From positions 34,433 through 41,810 of the forward strand of contig PADU01000012.1 of the NCBI GenBank assembly GCA_002700485.1: 7,378 nt of DNA, read 5' to 3'. This DNA comes from SAR116 cluster bacterium (GTDB lineage Bacteria; Pseudomonadota; Alphaproteobacteria; Puniceispirillales; Puniceispirillaceae). This document shows, piece after piece, positions 1-6,533 of the stretch. The notes under the pieces were generated by a model. It was not told where the DNA came from and did not search any database. It saw nothing but the letters and a program-made list of their open reading frames with translations. Every line of letters begins with the position of its first letter. The stretch's first letter is position 1. The position numbers and the translations under genes were made by a program.

Positions 1-344
1 TGGAGACTTCCTGCCTTAAAATTTTCAACAAGGATATCTGCAGCGCATACCATTTTTTTCAATTTTTCAAGATCTGCCGGCTGATTAAAGTCAAGCGTAA
101 CTGAACGTTTGTTTCGGTTACAGCAGGCAAAATATGCAGCTTCAGCTCGCTCCCCATCTGGCGTTTCAATAAAGGGCGGCCCCCATCCACGAGTATCATC
201 GCCACCCTTTGGATTTTCAATTTTTACAACATCCGCACCAAGATCGCCAAGTATCTGCGTTGCTGACGGCCCTGCTAAAATACGACTTAAATCAAGTACT
301 CTGATATCAGAAAGGGCCATTTGGCCTGTTATGTTTTCCTGCAT
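1..344 (-). CDS. Family III (CaiB/BaiF) CoA-transferase, N-terminal part
   Basis: The 114 visible N-terminal codons match the start of family III CoA-transferases, cytoplasmic enzymes that move CoA between carboxylic acids (formyl-CoA:oxalate, carnitine and succinyl-CoA-dependent types). Family hallmarks seen are LSDIRVLDLSRILAGP at residues 11-25, the segment ILGDLGADVVKIE at 31-43, GDDTRGWGPPF at 48-58, NRNKRSVTLDF at 76-86 and ADILVENFK at 102-110. The catalytic aspartate normally lies near residue 170, beyond the window edge, so activity cannot be judged. The ATG at 342-344 is chosen because AGGGAG lies 10 bases upstream. An in-frame ATG at 318-320 sits nearer the conserved block but has no ribosome site. 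It is divergent from an acyl-CoA dehydrogenase, a frequent partner that would oxidise the CoA ester made here. The acyl substrate is unknown. The family call is firm. Confidence 0.93.
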   Translation of the reverse strand, partial: MQENITGQMALSDIRVLDLSRILAGPSATQILGDLGADVVKIENPKGGDDTRGWGPPFIETPDGERAEAAYFACCNRNKRSVTLDFNQPADLEKLKKMVCAADILVENFKAGSL

Positions 345-370
345 GCCCGCACTTCTCCCTAACAAAGCGC

Positions 371-398
371 ATCATAACAATTCAACTGCGTCAATCAA
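371..398 (-). promoter_or_regulatory. Sigma70-like promoter of the CoA-transferase gene
   Basis: Read on the minus strand there is TTGATT (393-398), a 16-base spacer, then TATGAT (371-376). The bases just before the -10 read TGT, giving an extended -10. TATGAT matches TATAAT at five of six positions. Transcription would begin near 364, leaving a leader of about 20 bases that carries the AGGGAG ribosome site before the ATG at 344. This is a pattern match by eye. I found no equally good promoter for the divergent acyl-CoA dehydrogenase. Confidence 0.45.
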
Positions 399-404
399 TT
401 GTTA
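375..404. promoter_or_regulatory. 8-base inverted repeat, candidate operator
   Basis: TAACAATT (375-382) and AATTGTTA (397-404) form perfect inverted arms around a 14-base centre. One arm touches the -10 and the other overlaps the -35 of the leftward promoter, so a dimeric repressor bound here would block the CoA-transferase promoter and could also affect the rightward acyl-CoA dehydrogenase gene. No regulator gene for this pair is in the window, so the binding protein is unknown. Confidence 0.35.
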
Positions 405-477
405 GCAGAATGTGGTTGCTTGGAAAAACAACAAAATGGACTTAGTCTGAAAATATAGTTTACCAAGTGAGGAAGAT

Positions 478-1641
478 ATGGATTTTACCCTTTCAGAAGA
501 ACAGCAGGCATTAGTGAATGTCACGCGTCAGTTTGCGCAAAGGGAACTGGCAGATTACGCAGATAAAATTGAAAAAACTGGGTTGCCTGCACCGGGTATT
601 CTGCTTCAACGCTATGCGGAAATGGGTTTTCTGGGGGTGAACTTGCCTGCCCATTATGGTGGTGGCGGTATGAGCCATCTGGATGCTGTCCTTGTTCTAG
701 AAGAGTTGGCAAAAGTATCTGTAGCGGCAGCTTTTCCTGTTTTTGAAAGCTGTTTCGGGCCAGCACTTGCCATTGCTCATTACGGACCAGAACAGATGCG
801 GAGTAGTGTGCTGCCAGATGTCTGTTCAGGCAACATGATTGTTGCTGTATCCATGTCCGAGCCTCAGGCTGGAACGGCACTGACAGACTTGAAAACAGAG
901 CTGGTACCGAATGGCAAAAGCTTTGTTCTGAGGGGAACAAAGCGATGGTGTTCAGGGGCAGGGCATGCAGATGCCTATGTTGTTTACTGCCGAATGTCTG
1001 ACGCGCCCGGTGCAAAGGGCATTGGGGCTGTGCTGGTCCACGATGGTGTCGAGGGATTTACCTTTGGGGCGCCAGAGGAACATATGGGGTTTAGGGGGAT
1101 TCCGAGTGCTGACATGTATTTTGATGATGTAAATGTCATTGCTGATCAGATAATTGTGCCTGCTGGCGGTTTTAAGCAACTGATGGAAGCATTTGATTTA
1201 GAGCGGTGTGGTAATACCACCATGAGTCTTGCCTGTGCGCAATCTGCTTTTGATTATGTTTTAGCTTATGTTCAGGAACGCCAGCAATTCGGAAAAGAAC
1301 TAGTTGAGTTTCAGGCTGTCCAACTTAGTCTGGCAGAAATGAAAATGAAGCTCGATGCCGCCCGATTGCTCCTTTATCGTGCCGTTGTTAATGCAGAAAA
1401 AGGCATGCCGTCTGTTGCCGATAGTTCAATAGCGAAATGTTTTGCCAATGAGATCACCAGGGATGTGACTGGAAAGGCGATGCAACTGATGGGTGGATAT
1501 GGCTATTCAAAAGCCTATCCGATTGAGCAAAAAATGAGAGATGCATGGGGATGGGGGATTGCTGGCGGTGCAATTGATGTTCAGAAAACCAATATTGCGT
1601 CTGCGCTCGTGGGGCGGCGATTTAATCAACGTGCAAAATAG
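478..1641 (+). CDS. Acyl-CoA dehydrogenase (helix-G catalytic glutamate type)
   Basis: A 387-residue flavoprotein of normal family length. It should take two hydrogens from C2-C3 of an acyl-CoA and pass electrons to ETF. Seen are the N-terminal helical domain with DFTLSEEQQALV at 2-13, the FAD/substrate segment with SEPQAGTALTD at 127-137 and KRWCSGAGHADAYV at 155-168, RQQFGKELVEFQAVQ at 268-282, and QLMGGYGYSKAYPIEQKMRDA at 336-356. At the place of the YEGT glutamate of medium- and short-chain enzymes the sequence is IAGGAI, with Gly363. The motif DLER at 240-243 puts Glu242 where isovaleryl- and long-chain acyl-CoA dehydrogenases carry their catalytic base. A branched or bulky acyl-CoA is therefore likely, but the exact substrate is unknown. 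GAGG lies five bases before the ATG. The gene diverges from a CoA-transferase, which may supply its CoA ester, and it converges on the sulfatase gene with 28 bases between stops. Confidence 0.94.
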   Translation: MDFTLSEEQQALVNVTRQFAQRELADYADKIEKTGLPAPGILLQRYAEMGFLGVNLPAHYGGGGMSHLDAVLVLEELAKVSVAAAFPVFESCFGPALAIAHYGPEQMRSSVLPDVCSGNMIVAVSMSEPQAGTALTDLKTELVPNGKSFVLRGTKRWCSGAGHADAYVVYCRMSDAPGAKGIGAVLVHDGVEGFTFGAPEEHMGFRGIPSADMYFDDVNVIADQIIVPAGGFKQLMEAFDLERCGNTTMSLACAQSAFDYVLAYVQERQQFGKELVEFQAVQLSLAEMKMKLDAARLLLYRAVVNAEKGMPSVADSSIAKCFANEITRDVTGKAMQLMGGYGYSKAYPIEQKMRDAWGWGIAGGAIDVQKTNIASALVGRRFNQRAK

Positions 1642-1669
1642 CATTATTTTTCATCAATTAAACTACATT

Positions 1670-3238
1670 TTATTCTGTTTTATTTTTAACCCTAGGTTTT
1701 TCGGGCTTTGTTGTTGGCACAAAAGGAAACCGTTTTCGAGCCTTTGTTGCTGTGGTGTTTGGGTCAATCGCTCCACGGACATATGAGCGAGAGGCGTCAA
1801 ATAGTGGTGTGTAGTCCCAAGATGGAAATGTGCCATTTTTCATTGCTTCCTGGACAAAGAGTCTCTTTTGCTGTGACGCAAAAACATTAGCAGTCAATTC
1901 AGATTTATTCCATTGTTTGTCAACTTGCTTTCTCATTCTTAACAAGATATCAGAGTAAGCAGTTTGCAACGCTAAATTGTTGAGCTCACTAGGATCATTC
2001 TCTAAATCAAACAACATTTCTGGGTCTTCGCCACAGCTGACATACTTAAATTGAGACTGCCTACACATGAGAGCTGGTGCATTCACACCTTCACCACAAT
2101 ATTCAAAGAAAACAATATTTTCATCTAAACTTTTTCCAGAAAGGTTGAATAAACTTTTTCCATCAATTGGAGTTATAAATTCATTGTCGTCAGTCTCGCT
2201 AGCAATACTTACAAGGGTAGGAAGAAGGTCAGCTAAAGAGGTTAACGCTGTTTCTACACGCCCAGATTTGAATTCTGGGCCAGCGGCAATCATTGGCACC
2301 CGAACAGATCCCTCAAATGGATTAAATTTATACCACATTCCTCGCTCACCAATCATCTCCCCATGGTCTGAAATTATAAAAATGTATGTATTTTGAGATT
2401 GAGATGTTTGCTTCAGCGCTAAAATTAACCCCCCAACTAGTGAATCAAAATAGCTCGTCATTGCAAAATAAGCATGTCGGGCATTTTTAAGCTGCTCATT
2501 TGTAATATCAAATTCATCTTGTCGAATTGTCATGAAGTAGCGCTGAGACCATGGGTCTCGTTTTTCATAAGGGATGAAAGGCACCTCGGGTGGGGGGATC
2601 TTACTATGGTCATAAAGATCCCAAAATTCCTGAGTAGTTACGAATGGGTTATGAGGGTGCGTGAAAGAGACGTGCAACATGAAAGGGCGATTATCTGTAG
2701 ACCTGGCAAGGTCAAAGATCTCCTGACGAGCCATATTAAAAACGTGTTCGTCATAGTCGATTTGTAAACTACGTTCACACTTACCAGCTTCCACAACACT
2801 GTGAAGACTCATTCGGGATGGAGAATATTGTTCTTCGATTTGCGACCAGTCAGCTGTCCAACCATAATCTGAGGGATATATATCAGTCGTTAATCTTCGT
2901 TCAAAGCCGTGCAGTTGATCAGGGCCAACGAAATGCATCTTTCCGCATAGAGTAGTTTGATAACCGAGAGCCCTCAAATAGTGGGAGAATGTAGGTTCGG
3001 AAGACAAAAATTCGCCAGCATTGTCGTATACACCAATTTTGGAGGGGAGACGGCCTGTCATCATACTAGCCCTAGAAGGGCCACAAACAGGACTGTTGCA
3101 ATAGCTATTCGTGAAAATAGTACCCCTTGCAGCAATTTCATCTATAGCTGGGGTTTTGGCGAACGGTTTGTTGTATGCGTTTAAGCACAAGGCTGTTAAC
3201 TGATCTGCCTGAATTATTAAGATATTCGGTTTTGACAA
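1670..3238 (-). CDS. Choline-sulfatase-like type I sulfatase (BetC group)
   Basis: A 522-residue cytoplasmic sulfatase without signal peptide. The core is complete: PNILIIQADQ (4-13) with metal ligand Asp12; CGPSRASMMTGR (52-63), whose Cys52 would become formylglycine; GKMHFVGPDQLHGFE (99-113) with Lys100 and His102; THPHNP (193-198) with His194; and SDHGEMIGERGMWYK (290-304) with Asp291, His292 and Lys304. The GPDQLHGFE and LTTDIYP blocks and the C-terminal SWDYTPLFDAS (473-483) are marks of choline sulfatases, which hydrolyse choline-O-sulfate to choline and sulfate. From memory of Sinorhizobium BetC, several choline-pocket residues differ (see findings), so the substrate may be a relative of choline sulfate, and I give no symbol. 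A lysine- and arginine-rich tail after residue 499 extends the usual end. Start is TTG with GAGGAG seven bases upstream; a stop at 3272-3274 excludes earlier starts and no ATG lies between. It diverges from a ROK regulator and TRAP transporter genes. Confidence 0.9.
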   Translation of the reverse strand: MSKPNILIIQADQLTALCLNAYNKPFAKTPAIDEIAARGTIFTNSYCNSPVCGPSRASMMTGRLPSKIGVYDNAGEFLSSEPTFSHYLRALGYQTTLCGKMHFVGPDQLHGFERRLTTDIYPSDYGWTADWSQIEEQYSPSRMSLHSVVEAGKCERSLQIDYDEHVFNMARQEIFDLARSTDNRPFMLHVSFTHPHNPFVTTQEFWDLYDHSKIPPPEVPFIPYEKRDPWSQRYFMTIRQDEFDITNEQLKNARHAYFAMTSYFDSLVGGLILALKQTSQSQNTYIFIISDHGEMIGERGMWYKFNPFEGSVRVPMIAAGPEFKSGRVETALTSLADLLPTLVSIASETDDNEFITPIDGKSLFNLSGKSLDENIVFFEYCGEGVNAPALMCRQSQFKYVSCGEDPEMLFDLENDPSELNNLALQTAYSDILLRMRKQVDKQWNKSELTANVFASQQKRLFVQEAMKNGTFPSWDYTPLFDASRSYVRGAIDPNTTATKARKRFPFVPTTKPEKPRVKNKTE

Positions 3239-3245
3239 ATATAAG

Positions 3246-3251
3246 CTCCTC
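3246..3251 (-). promoter_or_regulatory. Ribosome binding site deciding the TTG start of the sulfatase
   Basis: GAGGAG on the minus strand, seven bases before the TTG at 3236-3238. With the in-frame stop at 3272-3274 and no ATG or GTG codon between, it fixes TTG as the start of the sulfatase. Confidence 0.75.
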
Positions 3252-3275
3252 TTGCCTGCTTGGATGTTTGTTCAA

Positions 3276-3305
3276 ATGATATTGATTGACTTATTAATTA
3301 ATTAA
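3276..3305 (-). promoter_or_regulatory. Possible promoter of the sulfatase gene
   Basis: On the minus strand TATCAT (3276-3281) matches a sigma70 -10 at five of six bases. A weak TTAATT 18 bases upstream (3300-3305) could be the -35. Transcription would start near 3269, about 30 bases before the TTG start. The -35 lies inside the AT-rich repeat block, consistent with repression from there. The -35 match is poor, so this is tentative. Confidence 0.25.
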
Positions 3306-3312
3306 GTAAAAT
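3286..3312 (+). promoter_or_regulatory. Possible promoter of the ROK regulator and TRAP operon
   Basis: TTGACT (3286-3291) and TAAAAT (3307-3312) each match sigma70 boxes at five of six bases, but the 15-base spacer is shorter than ideal. The leader would be roughly 40 bases. The spacer consists of the TTAATTAATTAA palindrome, so a protein bound there would cover the promoter. Autoregulation by the ROK protein is inferred from this. Confidence 0.3.
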
Positions 3313-3320
3313 AATTAATT
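3291..3320. promoter_or_regulatory. AT-rich repeat block, candidate ROK operator
   Basis: This 30-base stretch contains only one G or C. It holds the perfect 12-base palindrome TTAATTAATTAA (3294-3305), two direct copies of TAATTAATT (3295-3303 and 3312-3320) spaced 17 bases apart, and the outer arms TTATT (3291-3295) and AATAA (3310-3314). Known ROK repressors such as Mlc and NagC bind sites with AT-rich outer arms of the TTATT/AATAA kind. It lies between the divergent sulfatase and ROK genes and overlaps both proposed promoters. Function is inferred; AT-rich promoter DNA can hold such repeats by chance. Confidence 0.35.
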
Positions 3321-3357
3321 TCAACATACCATATTCTGAATTTGACCGGTAAAAATA

Positions 3358-4596
3358 ATGCACTTCCAGTCGGCAAATAGCGATAGTATCCGAAAAAGAA
3401 ATAGGTCCCGAGTGATGGGTCTTATTCAGGAACACCCCGGTATCGATCGAACTGAACTTGCACTCTCGGTTGGTGTGAGTAATGCAGCCATTACTAATAT
3501 AGTTAATGAGTTGCTAATTGCTGGAATAGTAACAGAAACAAACTCTCAACAGAACTTGAAACATAGAGGAAGGAGGCGTGTCGGCCTTCAGATTGAAAAT
3601 AAAGGTGGTTTTGTTCTCGGCATTAATGTGCTTGCTTCATATGTAAGCATCGTATTAGCAGATATTAATGGAAATCTTATTGAGGAAAAAGAAGTTAAAC
3701 CACAGAAAATTAAGGACCCGGCACATACCTTTTCTGACATTAAAACTGCTGCTGATATTTTGCTGACAGAGCACAGAGTGCCTTTAAGCCGGCTCTTTGG
3801 AATAGGTTTTTCTGTTGCTGGCTATCTCGATAAAAAAAGAGAAACTTTGGAACGTGCGCCATATATAGGTTGGCCAAGTTTTCACCTCAAAAACAAGCTT
3901 CAAAATATGTTTGGTAAAATTGTAACGGTAGAAAACGTTACACGCTGTGTTGCATTGGCAGAAAGTAAATTCGGAGCCTTAAAGGGCTTAAAAGATCTAG
4001 TTCTCATTCGCTCTGCTCTTGGTCTTGGAGGTGCAATTATAACCGGCGGCCAATTATTAAATGGCAACCAAAATTTTGCTGGAGATCTTGGTCATATTTT
4101 AGCTGTTCCCGGGGGTAAAATTTGTTCATGTGGTAAATGCGGCTGTTTGAATACAGTTGCATCAGGTTGGGCAATTATGAACAAACTTGGAACCACTGAT
4201 AAATCTTACGAAACAGCAAATCAGTTTCTTACTCAGAACATTCAACTGAGAAATCTCTTAAATTCAGAAAGTTCAGATAAGGTTGACGTAAATGCGGCTG
4301 CTGTAGAAGCGGGTGAAGCTCTTGCAAAGCATCTATTTACAACGCTGCAAATACTAAATCCAAAAGTCGTTTGTTTAACTGGTCCACTTGGCAGGCACAA
4401 GAAATACTCAGAAGCATTCCGAAATACAATAATAAGTATGGGGTTTGATCAGAAAATTATTTTGGCAAGTGAGCGAGATATTATAACTCCAGCGATGGCA
4501 TCTGTATACCTTGCCCTTTCTGAACTAGTCTATTCGCCTAGTTTTAATTTTGAACAAATTTTAAGCTCAAATCAAAAAAGGGTGGTGTCGAAATGA
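3358..4596 (+). CDS. ROK-family transcriptional repressor
   Basis: A 412-residue DNA-binding ROK protein of the NagC/Mlc/XylR type and normal length. A winged helix-turn-helix covers about residues 10-62, including RTELALSVGVSNAAITNIV (31-49), followed by the basic stretch HRGRRR (69-74). The ROK domain follows from about residue 84. The zinc motif is present: His246 in GDLGH, then Cys256, Cys258 and Cys263 in CSCGKCGC. It should not be a kinase: the DxGxT phosphate loop is absent (GINVLAS at 88-94) and the catalytic Asp of the usual END motif is Val194 in VENVTRCVALAE. The glutamate that normally follows GCL is Asn265. ROK regulators usually sense sugars or sugar phosphates; here the effector may be the imported ester or its product. 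The ATG at 3358 has only a weak ribosome site, and an in-frame TGA at 3343-3345 precludes earlier starts. Its stop overlaps the TRAP permease start. Autoregulation and control of the divergent sulfatase are likely. Confidence 0.92.
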   Translation: MHFQSANSDSIRKRNRSRVMGLIQEHPGIDRTELALSVGVSNAAITNIVNELLIAGIVTETNSQQNLKHRGRRRVGLQIENKGGFVLGINVLASYVSIVLADINGNLIEEKEVKPQKIKDPAHTFSDIKTAADILLTEHRVPLSRLFGIGFSVAGYLDKKRETLERAPYIGWPSFHLKNKLQNMFGKIVTVENVTRCVALAESKFGALKGLKDLVLIRSALGLGGAIITGGQLLNGNQNFAGDLGHILAVPGGKICSCGKCGCLNTVASGWAIMNKLGTTDKSYETANQFLTQNIQLRNLLNSESSDKVDVNAAAVEAGEALAKHLFTTLQILNPKVVCLTGPLGRHKKYSEAFRNTIISMGFDQKIILASERDIITPAMASVYLALSELVYSPSFNFEQILSSNQKRVVSK

Positions 4597-6485
4597 CTGC
4601 GTTGGCATCTTCTCAGCTCGATGGATTGCCAAAAATCGCTTTCGCAGCAGTAAGTATAGTGCTGGTGAGTTTCGCATTGTATACTGCGATGTTTGGAGTT
4701 TTTCCAGACATGATACAAAGGGGAGTCCATCTTTCAGCTGTCATGGCACTAGTTTATCTTGGTTTTTTTGCCTCGAAAGACACTCATGTTGGAGTTTTTG
4801 GTTTTACTTGGAGGCGCCTCAAGTTTTCCCTCCTAGTCTTTCTAGGCATAGCTACCGCTGGCTATCAATTTTTTTTATATGATGATGTGACCTCACGTTA
4901 TGGTTCCATCACTGGATATGAAATACCTATTGCTATTTTAGCCATAATTCTACTTCTTGATGCGACGAGAAGAACCATTGGTTGGTCAATGGTAGGTCTT
5001 GCCATATTTTTCCTTTTATATGCCTATTTTGGTAGGGAGTTTCCAGGTGCACTTGCACACCGTGGCTATGACCTCGAGCGAATTCTTGAGCAGGTGTATC
5101 TTGGCGCTGATGGCATATATGGAATGCCCTTAGGTGTAAGCGCGACTTTTGTAATTATTATTGTTGTCTTGGGCGCGTTATTGGAAAAAACGGGTGCTAG
5201 TGGCGTCTTAATGGATGTGGCCGTTTCAATGACACGAAAGTCACGCGGTGGCCCAGCAAAGGCTGCAGTTGTTGGAAGCAGCTTAATGGGTATGATTTCA
5301 GGAACTGCTGTGGCAAATGTTCTTACAACTGGAACAATTAGTATCCCATTAATGAAACGCGCTGGTTATAAACCTTCAGTGGCAGGAGCTGTTGAAGCTG
5401 TGGCATCAACTGGAGGCCAGCTTATGCCACCGATAATGGGTGCAGCTGCATTTCTGATGGCAGATATCATGGAAGTGCCTTATCTGGAAATAACTAAATC
5501 TGCTTTGTTGCCGGCTATACTTTTTTATATCGCTGTATTCTGGGCAGTGCATCTGGAAGCTCTGAAAGCTAACCTGAAACCTCTTGGTAATTTTGAGGTT
5601 CCAGATGTAGTCGACTCCCTGCGCAAGAATGGTCATGTTTTGTTGGCAATACCAGTATTCGTTGGCGCCCTTGTTTCCGGCTACTCCGTTATGTACTCAT
5701 CACTTGCTGGTATTGTGTGTGTGCTAGGACTTTCTTTACTTAAAAAAACAAGCCGGATGAACCCCTCACAGTTGGTAGAAGCAGCAGTTTCCGCCTCTGA
5801 AGCAATAATACCTGTAGCTTTGGCTACTGCCACTGCAGGAATTATAATTGGAGTTGTTACGTTAACAGGAATGGGTCTGAAGTTTAGTTCATTCATAATT
5901 TCAATATCTGGGAATAATCTGATTATAGCTTTGGTTCTTACAATGGTTTCTTCCCTGATCTTAGGAATGGGCTTGCCCACTGCAGCGGCATATATACTTG
6001 TTGCCACACTCACAGCGCCTGCACTTGTTACAATGGGCGTCGACCTAATGGCTGCGCATATGTTTGTTTTCTACTCTGCAATGCTATCTTCAATAACTCC
6101 GCCAGTTGCACTGGCAGCCTTTGCTGCAGCAGCAATTAGTCGCGAACCGCCAATGCGAGTTGCAATGATTTCGGTAAAGTATGGTTTTGTAGCCTTTTTA
6201 CTTCCCTATTTTTTCGTTCTTGAGCCTCGGTTGCTTTTGATGGGTACGCTTGGTGAGGCAATCGGTGTGTTTTTAATGGCAGCGATTGGAATTGTAACAT
6301 TGGCTTGTGTTCTCCAGGGGTATGCAATGGGGTCTCTTTCATGGCTAACGCGCACTGTTCTGGCTGTAGCATCCCTCTGCTTATTAATGCCCGAGATATC
6401 GCTTAAAATTATAGGAACAGCTATCATTCTGGCCATCTTGATAGCTTGGAAAATTGGCCAAACTGTGAAAAAGGACGGTGCCTAG
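4593..6485 (+). CDS. TRAP transporter fused permease (4TM/12TM)
   Basis: A 630-residue inner-membrane protein in which the small (DctQ-like, 4TM) and large (DctM-like, 12TM) TRAP subunits are fused, as is usual for TAXI-type TRAP systems. Hydrophobic segments occur near residues 13-35, 46-62, 78-95, 110-123 and 130-146; the large domain begins near 175. Characteristic stretches are GSSLMGMISGTAVANVLTTG (228-247) and TGGQLMPPIMGAAAFL (273-288) in the first half, and GMGLPTAAAYI (458-468) with SSITPPVALAAFAAAA (499-514) in the second; these resemble the paired sodium and substrate sites of DctM proteins. Transport would be sodium-driven symport of an organic anion or zwitterion delivered by the binding protein encoded next. 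The start codon overlaps the repressor stop in ATGA, which implies translational coupling; GGGTGG upstream may serve as ribosome site. The substrate is not readable. The divergent cytoplasmic sulfatase suggests a sulfate ester. Confidence 0.95.
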   Translation: MTALASSQLDGLPKIAFAAVSIVLVSFALYTAMFGVFPDMIQRGVHLSAVMALVYLGFFASKDTHVGVFGFTWRRLKFSLLVFLGIATAGYQFFLYDDVTSRYGSITGYEIPIAILAIILLLDATRRTIGWSMVGLAIFFLLYAYFGREFPGALAHRGYDLERILEQVYLGADGIYGMPLGVSATFVIIIVVLGALLEKTGASGVLMDVAVSMTRKSRGGPAKAAVVGSSLMGMISGTAVANVLTTGTISIPLMKRAGYKPSVAGAVEAVASTGGQLMPPIMGAAAFLMADIMEVPYLEITKSALLPAILFYIAVFWAVHLEALKANLKPLGNFEVPDVVDSLRKNGHVLLAIPVFVGALVSGYSVMYSSLAGIVCVLGLSLLKKTSRMNPSQLVEAAVSASEAIIPVALATATAGIIIGVVTLTGMGLKFSSFIISISGNNLIIALVLTMVSSLILGMGLPTAAAYILVATLTAPALVTMGVDLMAAHMFVFYSAMLSSITPPVALAAFAAAAISREPPMRVAMISVKYGFVAFLLPYFFVLEPRLLLMGTLGEAIGVFLMAAIGIVTLACVLQGYAMGSLSWLTRTVLAVASLCLLMPEISLKIIGTAIILAILIAWKIGQTVKKDGA

Positions 6486-6521
6486 TATCTTCATAGTGAT
6501 AATAGTTGGCGCTAAATTAAC

Positions 6522-6528
6522 AAGGAGG
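6522..6528 (+). promoter_or_regulatory. Strong ribosome binding site of the TAXI binding protein
   Basis: AAGGAGG lies five bases before the ATG at 6534, a near-perfect Shine-Dalgarno sequence and clearly stronger than those of the two genes upstream. This fits the need for more binding protein than permease from one transcript. The 48-base gap after the permease stop shows no convincing terminator or separate promoter. Confidence 0.8.
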
Positions 6529-6533
6529 AAGTA

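Noticed and set aside
109..405. A 98-codon open frame on the plus strand over the CoA-transferase start
   Set aside because: The opposite strand encodes the well-conserved CoA-transferase N-terminus; this frame has a low-complexity, unconserved-looking translation.
521..1015. A 164-codon open frame on the minus strand inside the acyl-CoA dehydrogenase gene
   Set aside because: It lies antisense to a clear conserved enzyme gene, its translation resembles no family I know, and it has no ribosome site worth noting. It is a by-product of the coding strand.
1635..1650. AAAATA/TATTTT hairpin at the end of the acyl-CoA dehydrogenase gene, between convergent genes
   Set aside because: The stem has only A-T pairs and six steps, too weak to call an intrinsic terminator. 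No better terminator is visible in the 28-base gap.
2067..2396. Open frames on the plus strand across the sulfatase gene (also 2474-2767 and 2957-3184)
   Set aside because: All are antisense to conserved sulfatase motifs and show no protein family features.
1642..3357. Sulfatase as a recently inserted gene between two unrelated loci
   Set aside because: No insertion sequence, terminal repeats or target duplications are seen at its ends, and base composition by eye is similar to the flanks. Its divergent pairing with the ROK gene looks like a settled arrangement.
4869..4876. Run of eight T bases in the permease gene, a possible slippage site
   Set aside because: The reading frame continues normally on both sides through conserved TRAP sequence and no alternative product is evident.
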